DNA of 64,000 bases, from positions 1,138,501 through 1,202,500 of the forward strand of contig JANFNE010000008.1 of assembly GCA_024867545.1 (NCBI GenBank), written 5' to 3'. Positions 18,140-27,853 of this stretch are shown in pieces. Position 1 is the stretch's first letter. Every line of letters begins with the position of its first letter. Made by a program: the position numbers and the translations under genes. This stretch comes from Phytopythium helicoides (lineage: Eukaryota; Oomycota; Peronosporomycetes; Pythiales; Pythiaceae). The notes under the pieces are model-generated. The model was not told the DNA's origin. It saw nothing but the letters and a program-made list of their open reading frames with translations, and ran no database searches.

Positions 18140-18201
18140 CCAAGTGAGACCGTCGGAGCCCAAGTGAGACCGTCAAAGCCCAAGGAAGCCCAAGGGAGAC
18201 C
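18140..18201 (+). repeat. 20-bp tandem repeat in the MATE 5' leader
   Basis: Units CCAAGTGAGACCGTCGGAGC (18140-18159) and CCAAGTGAGACCGTCAAAGC (18160-18179) are followed by two shortened versions that run directly into the ATG at 18202. The same array lies upstream of the inverted copy at 23740-23801, so it predates the duplication. Confidence 0.8.
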
Positions 18202-19882
18202 ATGGGACAGCTAGATGAACGGACGACGCTGCTGTCGCCCGCAATCGACGTGAGTGTGTCGCCGTTGTCCGACGAAGAAGCGCTGGGCCTCGACGACCTG
18301 CCGATTGTAACGCGCAACAACACCTTCCCACTCACGAGTCCCAGCTACGCCGGCTCGCTCGATGTCATCCGACCGCACTACGACGATGATCTGGAGAAGC
18401 GTCCGGCGCGCACACCGAGAGAGGAACAGGAGTTCGAACCTGATCCGGTGCCGATGGAGGAGTTTCGCAAGTCTCTGACGCTCATCTATCCTGTTGTCAT
18501 CACCTACACGCTCGAGTATCTCCCGGGTCTTGTCTGCGTCATGCTCGTGGGCCACATCGATTCGCCCAACACCAAGGAGTACGTCGCGGCAGCCACGCTC
18601 TCTACAATGGTGCGTTCATTGTGTTGTGGATCTACGTTTTGATTGTGATCAGAGCGGTCCTGACTTCGTTTATTTCAAACAGTTCACCAACGTGACGGGG
18701 TTGTCCATCGGATTTGGCCTCTCATCGGCGCTAGACACGCTCTGTGCGCAGGCGTACGGTGCCAAGCGCTTCCACAACATTGGTATCTACCTGCAGTCGG
18801 CCGTCATCGTCGTGGGCTCCTGTCTACTCCCCATCTTCTTGCTCAACTGGAACTGCGGCTACATTTTGTCACTGTTGGGTCAAGACCCCGAAGTTGCGCG
18901 ATTCGCGGGCGAGTTCTCTCGCATCACCATCTTCGGCGTGCCGTTCCTCTTCGTCTACGAGATGTGTCGCAAGGTGCTGCAGGCACAGAATATCGTGCGT
19001 CCGATGCTCGCATTCGCGATTGTCGGCGACTGCGTCAACATCTTCGGCGGCTACTACCTGACGTACCACACGTCTCTGGGTTTCCACGGCGCGGCGCTGT
19101 CCAGAACGCTCGGATACATGGTGTTGCCTTTGTGTGCGATTCCATACCTATTGTTGTCTGGGAACTATCTGCAGTGGTGGGGAGGCTGGGACTTGAAGCG
19201 TGCTTATGAGCGTGTGCCGTTGTTTTTGCGTCTGGGTTTGCCTGCATTGGCGATGATGACGATGGAATGGTGGGCGTATGAGGTGTTGGCTGTGATGGCA
19301 GGCAACTTGCCTGAGGGTGTGTTGGCTGTGAGCTCGCACGCTGTGTTGATGAATGTGGCTTCGACCGTGTATACGGTGTACACTGGCATTTCTGTGTCTG
19401 GCAACATTCGCGTTGGGAACTGTTTGGGAGCGAACCACCCGAAGAAGGCTCGATTGATCGCGAAGATGACGCTGTCGATGACGTTTTCGCTGTCGTTCGT
19501 GTTTTCTGCTTTAATTTTGGCTTTCCGTCATCAGATCCCGAAGGTGGTGATCAACGACCCAGCTGCGATCGAGTATGCCGCTTACACTTTGTTGGTCATG
19601 GGACCTTACCAGATCATCGATGCGTTGAACTGCACGATGCAGGGAATCTATCGTGGTGCCGGATGGCAGAACCGCGCCGCCAAGATCAACATTTGGGCTT
19701 TCTACGCGTGGGCGCTGCCGCTGGCTACGTTGTTGGCCTTCTACTTCCACGTTGGCGTTATGGGTCTGTGGATCGGATTCGGCTGCGGCCACCTGCTCTC
19801 TTTCACCATTTGCGGCTCGCGACTGTACTTCTCCAGCTGGGAAGAAATGGCACTCGAGGCGCAGGCTCGCGTCGCGCATTGA
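18202..19882 (+). CDS. MATE family efflux transporter (two exons)
   Basis: Predicted cation-coupled efflux antiporter of cell or vacuole membrane (family knowledge; substrate unknown). Exon 1 is 18202-18609 and exon 2 is 18683-19882; the 73-bp phase-0 intron has GT...AG ends; 535 residues. The ~110-residue hydrophilic N-terminus has dileucine-like TTLLSP and a conserved FPLTSPSYAGS stretch also present in the MATE gene at 20221. The membrane domain starts near LIYPVV, and about 12 hydrophobic segments follow. Landmarks: SIGFGLSSALDTLCAQAYGA, EWWAYEVL, RVGNCLGAN and IYRGAGWQ. The start ATG directly follows the 20-bp leader repeat and has no competing upstream ATG in frame. This is the intact member of the inverted pair; its partner at 22082-23739 is broken. 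Confidence 0.9.
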
Positions 19883-20220
19883 TAGGTTCCATTGCATGTG
19901 GCGTAGGTATCGAAAATCCTACCATCCCCCAGTCATGCGGTGTGCTTGTTGTTGCCTTTGAGTACCCATCGCTGCTTCAACCTGAGCCGTTCCAATCGAG
20001 GCGTCTCTTTGAGTGACGTCAGGCTCCGATTTGGATCCTTCGACGCCTCTCATCCCACCGCTTGAGCTCCAAGCAGCCAGCTCATCGCCTCGAGTGGTCG
20101 CAGTCCGTTGCGCTGCGACCCTCTCGCTCGCCTGCTCTTCTCACGGCCATTCGCGCTTTCGCTCAGGAGCTCAGGAGCTCAGGAGCCCACTCTATCCAGC
20201 AGCTCGAGCTCCAGACGACC
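19883..20220. other. Intergenic region between two MATE genes
   Basis: 338 bp without a convincing gene. The frame upstream of 20221 is open to an ATG at 20062, but the residues there have no counterpart in the sister MATE proteins, so I treat it as leader and promoter. A short CTCAGGAG(CT) triplication occurs at about 20163-20185. Confidence 0.5.
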
Positions 20221-21936
20221 ATGACCGAGACGGAGCAGTGCTCGCTGCTGGGGAGGGCCCACGCAGATGTTCAAGCTGCCTTGGACCGCGAGGCCGTGCG
20301 GCTGCTCATCGACGAGCTGCCCGTGATCGCGCGCACCATGAGCTACCCGCTGACGAGTCCAAGCTACTGCGGGTCCGTGGACCCGATCCACGAGGACGAC
20401 CGCGACTGGCGCGACGGATACGACACGGACGCGGCGTCGCGCTCCAAGGTGGACGACGAGTGCGCCTCGCTGTGTCTGTCGCTCGCCGACCAGCTGCACG
20501 AGCCCGAGCCGGTGGTCACCGAGGAGCTGCGCATTTCGCTTGCGCTCATGTACCCCATCATGCTCACGTACGTGCTCGAGTACATCCCCGGCCTCGTGTG
20601 CATCATGCTCGTTGGCCACATCGACTCGCCAGACACCAAGCGGCTCGTAGATGCCGCCACGCTCTCCACCATGGTGAGGAGTTGCTGCTTCTAGGCGTTC
20701 ATGAGCAGCTCACTGACGAAGATACCGTGCCGACAGTTCACCAACGTCTCGGCGCTCTCGGTGGGCTTTGGGCTGCTCACGGCACTGGATACGCTGTGCT
20801 CGCAGGCGCATGGTGCCAACCGCCAGCGGCAGATGGGGCTGTATCTGCAATGCGCCATACTGGTCATCGGCGCGTGTCTGCTTCCCATTTTCCTGCTCAA
20901 CTGGCATAGCGGACACCTACTGTCGCTGCTGGGCCAGGATGAGGAGGTCGCCAGACTCGCAGGCGAGTTCTCGCGGATCACAGTCTTCGGCATCCCGTTC
21001 CTCTTCGTCTACGAGATGTGCCGCAAGCTACTGCAGGCACAGAACGTCGTCAAGCCGCTCGCGTGGTTCGCAGTCGTCGGCAACCTCATCAACATCGTCG
21101 GCGGCTACTACCTCACATACTACACGTCGCTTGGCTTCCACGGCGCTGCGTTGTCCAGAACGCTGGGCTACATGGCTCTGCCGATCTGCTTGTTCGTATA
21201 CTTCGTGTACAGCCGAGTGTACGAAGTCTGGTGGCCGGGCTGGCAGCCTCGCGCGGCGCTCAAATACGCTCGGCTCTTCCTGCGCCTGGGCGTCCCGGGA
21301 TTCATCATGATGGGCATGGAATGGTGGGCGTACGAGATCATGGCCGTGCTCGCAGGCAACCTCAAGGATGGTGTCGTCTCCGTTAGTGCCCACGCCGTAC
21401 TCATGAACGTAGCCTCTTCGAGCTACATGCTGTTCTTAGGCATCGCAGTAGCAGGCAACATCCGCGTGGGCAACTGCCTCGGCGCCAACTTACCCAAGAA
21501 GGCCAAGCTCATCGCCAAGCTCACGCTCTCCATGGTCATTGTGGGCTCAGCTTTGTTGGCCATTGGCATCTACCAGCTTCGGTACCAGATCCCTAAGATT
21601 GTGATCAACGATCCCATTGCTATCGAACGCGCTGCACAAGCGCTACAGCTCATGTCAGCGTACGTTATCATCGACACTACCAACTGCGTCGTACAGGGAA
21701 TCTACAGAGGCGCAGGCTGGCAACACCTTGCCGCGCGCAACAACGTGCTCGCGTACTACGCGCTAGGCTTGCCCCTCGGTGCTATACTCGCCTTCAAGTT
21801 TGCATTCGGTATCGAGGGACTTTGGATCGGCTTCAGCGCCGGCATGGTGACGACGCTCGCCGTTTGTTGCTCTATCCTATACCAGTCTGATTGGGAGCAG
21901 ATGGCAATTGACGCCCAAGCACGCGTCGCCCACTAG
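20221..21936 (+). CDS. MATE family efflux transporter (two exons), diverged paralogue
   Basis: Exon 1 is 20221-20673 and exon 2 is 20737-21936, with a 63-bp phase-0 GT...AG intron at the same site as in the sister genes; 550 residues. The ATG at 20221 is chosen because MTETEQCSLLGRAHAD aligns in style and length with the start of the neighbouring MATE; an in-frame ATG at 20062 would add 53 unconserved residues. The hydrophilic N-terminus contains SYPLTSPSYCGS, shared with the 18202 gene. The membrane domain has the family landmarks SVGFGLLTALDTLCSQAHGA, EWWAYEIM and RVGNCLGAN. It is clearly diverged from the two flanking near-identical copies, so it is an older paralogue enclosed between the inverted arms. 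Predicted role: proton- or sodium-driven export of an unknown organic substrate. Confidence 0.9.
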
Positions 21937-22081
21937 AAAACCAACCTAACATTTGATAATCCACAATGGAGCTCGGACTTCTAGCAAGAGAGTTTTCGTT
22001 GATACTGTTTTGAAGACTTTATCCATGCGAGCCAAACGCAAAAAAAAAGTTGCCACTTCGGACCATACTCGTACTTGACCC

Positions 22082-23739
22082 TCAATGAGCGACGCGCGCC
22101 TGCGCTTCGAGCGACATCTCCTGCCAACTTGAACGGTACAGTTGGTAGCCGCAGATTGAGAACGACAACGCGTGACCAGAAGCGAAGCCAATCCACAGAC
22201 CCATAACACCAACGTGGAAGTAGAAGGCCAAAACAACCGCAAGTGGTACAGCCCACGCGTAGAAAGCCCAAATGTTGATTTTTGCAGCTCGAATCTGCCA
22301 TCCGGCACCACGATAGATTCCCTGCATCGTGCAGTTCAACGCATCGATGATCTGGTAAGGTCCCATGACCAACAAAGTGTAAGCGGCACACCTTCGGGAT
22401 CTGATGACGGAAAGCCAAAATTAAAGCAGAAAACACGAACGACAGCGAAAACGTCATCGACAGCGTCATCTTCGCGATCAATCGAGCCTTCTTCGGGTGG
22501 TTCGCTCCCAAACAGTTCCCAACGCGAATGTTGCCAGACACAGAAATACCAGTGTACACCGTATACACGGTCGAAGCCACATTCATCAACACAGCGTGCG
22601 AGCTCACAGCCAACACACCCTCAGGCAAGTTGCCTGCCAACACAGCCATCATCCCGTACGCCCACCATTCCATTGCCATCATCGCCAATGCAGGCAAACC
22701 CAGACGCAAAAACAACGGCACGCGCTCATAAGCACGCTTCAAGTCCCAGCCTCCCCACCACTGCAGATAGTTCCCAGACAACAATAGGTATGGAATCGCA
22801 CACAAAGGCAACACCATGTATCCGAGCGTTCTGGACAGCGCCGCGCCGTGGAAACCCAGAGACGTGTGGTACGTCAGGTAGTAGCCGCCGAAGATGTTGA
22901 CGCAGTCGCCGACAATCGCGAATGCGAGCATCGGACGCACGATATTCTGTGCCTGCAGCACCTTGCGACACATCTCGTAGACGAAGAGGAACGGCACGCC
23001 GAAGATGGTGATGCGAGAGAACTCGCCCGCGAATCGCGCAACTTCGGGGTCTTGACCAAGCAGCGCCAATATGTAGCCACTGTGCCAGTTGATCAGGAAA
23101 ATGGGGAGAAGGCACGAGCCCACAACGATGAGAGCTGACTGCAGGTAGATACCAATGTTGTGAAAGCGCTTGGCGCCAAATGCCTGTGAACAGAGCGTAT
23201 CTAGTGCTGACGAGAGGCCAAATCCGATGCACAACCCCGTCAAGCTGGTGCACTATCGACACAGACCTCACGTCAGCGTCACAACGAAGAGAAAGAAGCA
23301 AGCAAATCAGCAGACAAAATTTTAAACGCACCAAGTTGGAGAGAGTAGCGGCGGCGACGTATTCCTTGGTGTTGGGCGAATCGATGTGGCCCACGAGCAT
23401 GATGCAGGCGAGACCCGGGAGATACTCGAGCGTGTAGGTGATGACAACAGGATAGATGAGTGCGAGCGACTTGCGAAACTCCTCCATCGGCACCGGATCA
23501 GGCTCGAACTCCTGTTCCTCTCTCGGTGTGCGCGCCGGACGCTTCTCCAGATCATCGTCGTAGTGCGGTCGGATGACATCGAGCGAGCCGGCGTAGCTGG
23601 GACTCGTGAGTGGGAAGGTGTTGTCGCGCGTTACGATCGGCAGGTCGTCGAGGCCCAGCGCTACTTCGTCGGGCAACGGCGACACACTCACGTCGATTGT
23701 GGGCGACAGCAGCGTCGTCCGTTCATCTAGCTGTCCCAT
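22082..23739 (-). pseudogene. MATE transporter pseudogene, inverted near-copy of the 18202 gene
   Basis: Exon 1 is 23739-23332 and exon 2 is 23252-22082; the 79-bp intron has GT...AG ends. Exon 1 has exactly the same length (408 bp) as in the intact copy. Exon 2 is 1171 bp against 1200 bp: a 29-bp deletion at the junction 22388/22389 removes the codons for VINDPAAIEY and shifts the frame. After the break the original frame resumes in another phase and runs to the normal end (EAQARVAH at 22082). Read straight through, the protein ends in unrelated residues to 21981. The last third of the membrane domain is therefore lost or replaced. The break could also be an allele or an assembly error. A truncated membrane protein might still be made, but I call it a pseudogene. 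Confidence 0.85.
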
Positions 23740-23832
23740 GGTCTCCCTTGGGCTTCCTTGGGCTTTGACGGTCTCACTTGGGCTCCGACGGTCTCACTTG
23801 GAGCGGGAAAGTCTTGGAATGGAGCGAGCTGA
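22082..23832 (-). repeat. Inverted duplication, right arm
   Basis: Inverted counterpart of 18106-19882, carrying the MATE pseudogene, its intron and the 20-bp leader repeat (23740-23801). The intron has diverged more than the exons, and its splice-adjacent codons changed (SNL in place of STM; CTS in place of FTN). Confidence 0.85.
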
Positions 23833-24147
23833 GGCCGAAGAGCTTAGAAGTTTGATGGACTAAGGTTCATGGGCACCAATGTCATCTATGGTGAGTGGAG
23901 AGCAGTTGACAGCCAATTGCTCTCCACACGCCATCGATAACGCGAGTTCCGCATACCAAGTCACGTTGACGATCGGTGGAGTTGAAGTTCGTAGTCGACT
24001 ACTAGGTAGTCAAAACAGCGTCGGCACCCCGAGCTTTGACACGTTGTCAACGTTCAGCGGTGTACGCTCAAGTTGAAGAGGCTCGGGCTGTGGGATGAAA
24101 CCAGGAGTTGCGGCGACGCGGCTGAGTGATTACCACGAAATACCGAG

Positions 24148-24188
24148 CCAGAAAATATCTCGGTCACACTGACAGAGATATTTTCTGG
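24148..24188. repeat. Perfect 14-bp inverted repeat (hairpin)
   Basis: CCAGAAAATATCTC (24148-24161) pairs with GAGATATTTTCTGG (24175-24188) around a 13-nt loop. A further outer match, ACCGAG at 24142-24147 with CTCGGT at 24202-24207, suggests an interrupted longer palindrome. It could be a foldback element remnant or a protein-binding palindrome. Confidence 0.8.
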
Positions 24189-24307
24189 TTCGTAGATCGT
24201 GCTCGGTTCATGGACACAGCAAGGAGGCAACGATCAGCTCCTGAACTGGTCAGACTATTGCTGGTGTACGTAGTAAATGATGACTGTGGTTGCGCTGCCA
24301 CGCGTGA

Positions 24308-24349
24308 GTATCTTTTTGGTTGTCATGAATCTGACAACCAAAAAGATAC
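24308..24349. repeat. Perfect 18-bp inverted repeat with 6-nt loop (hairpin)
   Basis: GTATCTTTTTGGTTGTCA (24308-24325) pairs perfectly with 24332-24349 across the loop TGAATC. No T-run follows it. It is too long and perfect to be common by chance, but no function is evident: a foldback element, a small-RNA hairpin precursor or a recent inversion are all possible. Confidence 0.8.
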
Positions 24350-24783
24350 CCGTTACTTGGAGTCGACGTGTATAGACCTGTCTACTCGTCATGCCTTGTC
24401 GAGGAGTTTCACATCGACACCGCAGAGGCATGGACCTTCGGCGCCTTACCACTAATCTTATCCTTACCTGAATGCTGCCGTTCCAAACATCATCCGAGCT
24501 GTCACCGCGTCAAGTAACTCTGTCGCGTGACTTTCTTTACTGCCAAGCCGAAGATCTACGCGCCAACCTATCACAAGGCAATATCTCCCACAAAAGCTTC
24601 GTTAACGCGGGATATTGGAACCGTGCACGAAGAAGTTGGCCACTTAAGCATTCCGTCGGGATTTCCACTCGTGGCCAATAAAGGTGTCGCAGCTCCGTAT
24701 TTCGTGATCACCCGATCAAAGCCCCATCAATCCTCATCAACCCCTGTACGCAGGCTCACTAACCCACCGGTGGTTCACTGAAG

Positions 24784-25669
24784 CACACTTGCTCTTCTCG
24801 TGGCAGATGGCTCTAGTGGATGACAGGTTACCGGCAACTGGCTCGCCTCTCTTGGTCGTGGCTTGCGGTCGACGACGGATTCTGCTGTTCTGCTGCTTCC
24901 GGACCAAGTGTCGAGCGCCTTGCTTGCGAGTTGGGCTTCCATCCGTGCTTGTGGATCCTTGCCGACATCCGGCAGACTGGTCGATCCGGTGTCACAACCT
25001 CCGTACCTTCGACTCGACACACCAGCTTCTCCGAGCGGGAACAAACCTTGCTCACTTGCTCACTTGCTCACTTGCTCACTTGCTCACTTGCTCACTTGCT
25101 CACTTGCTCACTCGAATGACACCACAGTCGCTGCCAATCACGACTTCATCGGAGATCCGGACCACTACATCGACTACATGAGCGCGGATGGTGACAACGG
25201 CGACGGCTGCAAGGACTAGAGGATTAGAATGAGGACTGGAACGATAGCAACGACGAGGAAGAGACTCACCCGATCGGGAAGCCGAAGATCGGGAAGCCGA
25301 AAAGCAAAAGCTCGCGTACCATGTCCATCGCGACTCCCACGTATCACAGTTCGCCACGCTGATGCGTGAGCAGCGTGGCGAGCGAGTACGCTTCGTTCGG
25401 TCGAATGGGCCGGCACACTTGCTCTCCTCGTGGCACATAGCTCTAGTGGATGACAGGTTACCGGCAACTGGCTCGCCTCTCTTGGTCGTGGCTTGCGGTC
25501 GACGACGGATTCTGCTGTTCTGCTGCTTCCGGACCAAGTGTCGAGCGCCTTGCTTGCGAGTTGGGCTTCCATCCGTGCTTGTGGATCCTTGCCGACATCC
25601 GGCAGACTGGTCGATCCGGTGTCACAACCTCCGTACCTTCGACTCGACACACCAGCTTCTCCGAGCGGG
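24784..25669. repeat. Satellite array, left-edge segment (1.4 monomers)
   Basis: First monomer plus part of a second, with 630-bp spacing (the cacacttgctct landmark falls at 24784 and 25414). The octamer block at 25048-25111 has 8 copies of TTGCTCAC. The outermost 50 bp carries substitutions not seen in inner monomers (for example ctctt against ctctc, and cagatgg against cacatag). The segment ends at the insertion point of the Ngaro-like element; the sequence resumes in register at 31635. Confidence 0.9.
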
Positions 25670-25830
25670 TGTCAGGCTTCCACGTATTGCGACAAGGTGA
25701 CGCGAAGCACATGCGAAGGAAGGCAGCTTTTCCCGATCTAGTCGTTTCAGTTCTATATTTAGCTACAGTAGTTAGAGAGCAGTGCACTTGGGTCGCTCTG
25801 TTCACTTCTGAGCTTTCCAAGTTTCGTCAA
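25670..25830 (+). repeat. Split direct repeat A1 (161 bp)
   Basis: Begins TGTCAGGCTTCC and ends TTTCGTCAA; identical by eye to A2 at 31406-31566. It forms the left end of the element and abuts satellite sequence directly. Confidence 0.92.
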
Positions 25831-25882
25831 AACCTCCGTCGGCATTTCGCTCTCTCTCACCTTGCTCAAGCTTCCGTCGGAC

Positions 25883-27853
25883 ATGCCATCATTCCCGTAT
25901 TTCGTTCTCTTAGGTCCGGGTAGTTTTCATGTCGTGGGATATGCCTATGGAAAGGTAGAGAACGACGCGCGCCGTAGAGGATTTGTCCAGGTCTCCCTGC
26001 TGTTAACGGGTCGTTGGACTGAGGAAGAGAACGAGGAAATCGAGGTGCCACGTGAGGTGGCGGAGGAGCGAGAGGTGAGCGCTAACGAAGCGCAAGACGG
26101 CGTAGGTACAATGTTGGGAGCCACAGTGTGTATTGCCAGAGTTCCCCCAGGAGCAGGTAGAGTCTGGGACTACGGTGTGGTTGGTGGTTACAGTTGGCAT
26201 GAGCAGGAGCGCAAGGCGATGATAGATATGATCTATACCGGAGATAGTGCTACCGAGATTTACGAGCCAAGCCGGCTTCAAGATCTAGCTGTTGAAACCT
26301 ATGCTCTGCGACCCTGCTCCGGCCGAGGCGTCGGCGCTGTCATGCCTCGCCAGATGCGAAGTCTACATCAGAAAGTGTTCGATAGTTTCAATGGAAACAG
26401 TGGTCCAGCAACCCGAAACTCTGCAGATATCCTGACGGCTGCTCAGTCCCCGTCTGTCGACGAAGAGCTCGTGGTTCCGCTCTTTGACGTCTCAAGTTCG
26501 ACGGTTTATCGAGTCACCATAAGGCACATCCTGGATTTTGTCTTTTACAAGGAAGGTGAGCGCACGCCCCCAATTGGAGTACTAATTGGAGACACCATCT
26601 TTGATCCTGTGGTCGCATCCCGGCCCCCTCTCACTCGCACGGCCACTGGGACCACTCCTAGGCAAGCAGACGATCTATTAAGTGATTCAGAAGAAGACAG
26701 TGACGATGAAGAGGCTGCACCTCGCCGTCATCAATATGGTGCGGCGACCAAGCGGCAGAAAAGAGGACAAGAGTCAACAGAAACTATCACGCTCGCAACA
26801 GACAGACTACAGGATTTACGATCTCGCGTCACCGACGATCCTCAGCTGCTTCATGAACTTGACCATTTAATATCGCTTAAACGGTTGGGTGACGCCGATT
26901 CGACGGCAAGACAGCGGATGCAATCTGCTAGCGACTCGAAGAATCAATTTCAGCCTCATGGAAATCAGGCCCGAGTCCACCAATCCTTGGTTAACGGTAA
27001 GTTCATTCATCTCAATGCACAATTGTTTGTTGAGTATGTGCAGTCGCACAGCGACAATTTTGGCTTCCTGCCACACCCGGCGATTCTGAGAGGGCTATAC
27101 GGATGGGACTTCGGCGTCCGAGGTCTCTCAATCATGCATTTTGGTCGCCTCACTACACGTGAGAAACGTGATGCTGTTGCGCGGTACGATATGACAGACT
27201 TCTCGAGAAAGAACTTGCTTCCACACGCCGAGCTGGCCTCCTCATTTGCATCGGTGGTGGACGCCGTGGAAATATTTGCTAACACCGTGAATCACCTGTA
27301 CAAGCCGATTGCTGCGAGCCTTTTGGACGCAGGACGACGGCTCCTCCTGAGTCTTCGAGCTAAAGACATACCTGAGGGTAGGGAGGTACTTGACGAACTA
27401 GTTCACTGGATTGATGAGCAACTCGAGTTATTCCGCTTCCACATAGTTGAAGGCAGTTTTGACCAGGCAGCAGCGGTCGGGTCTCGATTCTCTACTGCGC
27501 ACCCCTCCTTTGGTCAAGTTAATCAGCTCATGATCCGACACCAAATCGAATCCTCAGTCAATGATCGGTTAAATTCTTTCAGCACAGCTCGCCAAGGGGG
27601 AGAGAATGCTTATGACAGCGGTACATTCAGCCAGATAGGAAGTGAGGTTCCCCCTGAGGTAAGACGAGCGTTGCCAAAGCAAGACGGAAAGAAGATGTGC
27701 ATGAGATATATCTCGAACCAAGGCTGCCGAGGGCGTAACGGCAAGTGCGTGGTCCCGTTTCGTGCTCATTTTCGGCCAGCTTCTATTCCTCAAGTCGTCC
27801 GCACGTTTATCAAAAAGAGATATGGGGGTATTGCAGAAGCAACCTCGAATTGA
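25883..27853 (+). CDS. Gag-like ORF1 of Ngaro/PAT-like element
   Basis: 656 residues from the ATG at 25883 (the frame is open slightly upstream but without an earlier ATG). Probably the nucleocapsid/structural protein. The middle carries an acidic run (SDSEEDSDDEEAAP) followed by a basic stretch. The C-terminus has a CCCH-like zinc finger: C-x8-C-x6-C then His, around CMRYISNQGC and CVVPFRAH. The frame ends in a single TGA at 27851-27853, after which the same frame stays open into ORF2, so the two may be joined by readthrough. Sequence similarity to other gag proteins was not recognised; the call rests on position and the zinc finger. Confidence 0.75.
   Translation: MPSFPYFVLLGPGSFHVVGYAYGKVENDARRRGFVQVSLLLTGRWTEEENEEIEVPREVAEEREVSANEAQDGVGTMLGATVCIARVPPGAGRVWDYGVVGGYSWHEQERKAMIDMIYTGDSATEIYEPSRLQDLAVETYALRPCSGRGVGAVMPRQMRSLHQKVFDSFNGNSGPATRNSADILTAAQSPSVDEELVVPLFDVSSSTVYRVTIRHILDFVFYKEGERTPPIGVLIGDTIFDPVVASRPPLTRTATGTTPRQADDLLSDSEEDSDDEEAAPRRHQYGAATKRQKRGQESTETITLATDRLQDLRSRVTDDPQLLHELDHLISLKRLGDADSTARQRMQSASDSKNQFQPHGNQARVHQSLVNGKFIHLNAQLFVEYVQSHSDNFGFLPHPAILRGLYGWDFGVRGLSIMHFGRLTTREKRDAVARYDMTDFSRKNLLPHAELASSFASVVDAVEIFANTVNHLYKPIAASLLDAGRRLLLSLRAKDIPEGREVLDELVHWIDEQLELFRFHIVEGSFDQAAAVGSRFSTAHPSFGQVNQLMIRHQIESSVNDRLNSFSTARQGGENAYDSGTFSQIGSEVPPEVRRALPKQDGKKMCMRYISNQGCRGRNGKCVVPFRAHFRPASIPQVVRTFIKKRYGGIAEATSN

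Larger units (their letters stand above)
18106..19882 (+). repeat. Inverted duplication, left arm
   Basis: This segment recurs in inverted orientation at 22082-23832, with near identity through the 5' leader and most of the MATE coding sequence. The arms are separated by about 2.2 kb that contains another MATE gene. Similarity ends close to the stop codon on one side and about 100 bp upstream of the ATG on the other. Confidence 0.85.
23833..24783. other. Gene-free junction region before the satellite
   Basis: About 950 bp without a convincing gene between the inverted MATE arm and the first satellite monomer. It contains the two perfect hairpins annotated separately and a short stretch (23878-23940) resembling the upstream region of the intact MATE copy. 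Confidence 0.5.

Noticed and set aside
21981..22385. C-terminal extension of the inverted MATE copy to 21981 as a new functional tail
   Set aside because: It is the out-of-frame reading caused by the 29-bp deletion, and the normal ending exists in another frame down to 22082.
22726..23739. 337-codon frame reading through the intron of the inverted MATE copy
   Set aside because: It runs out of exon 1 through the intron and then out of frame with exon 2; the spliced model matches the intact gene exactly in exon lengths.
25048..25111. Octamer blocks as a CRISPR array
   Set aside because: The octamers are contiguous with no spacers, and the genome is eukaryotic.
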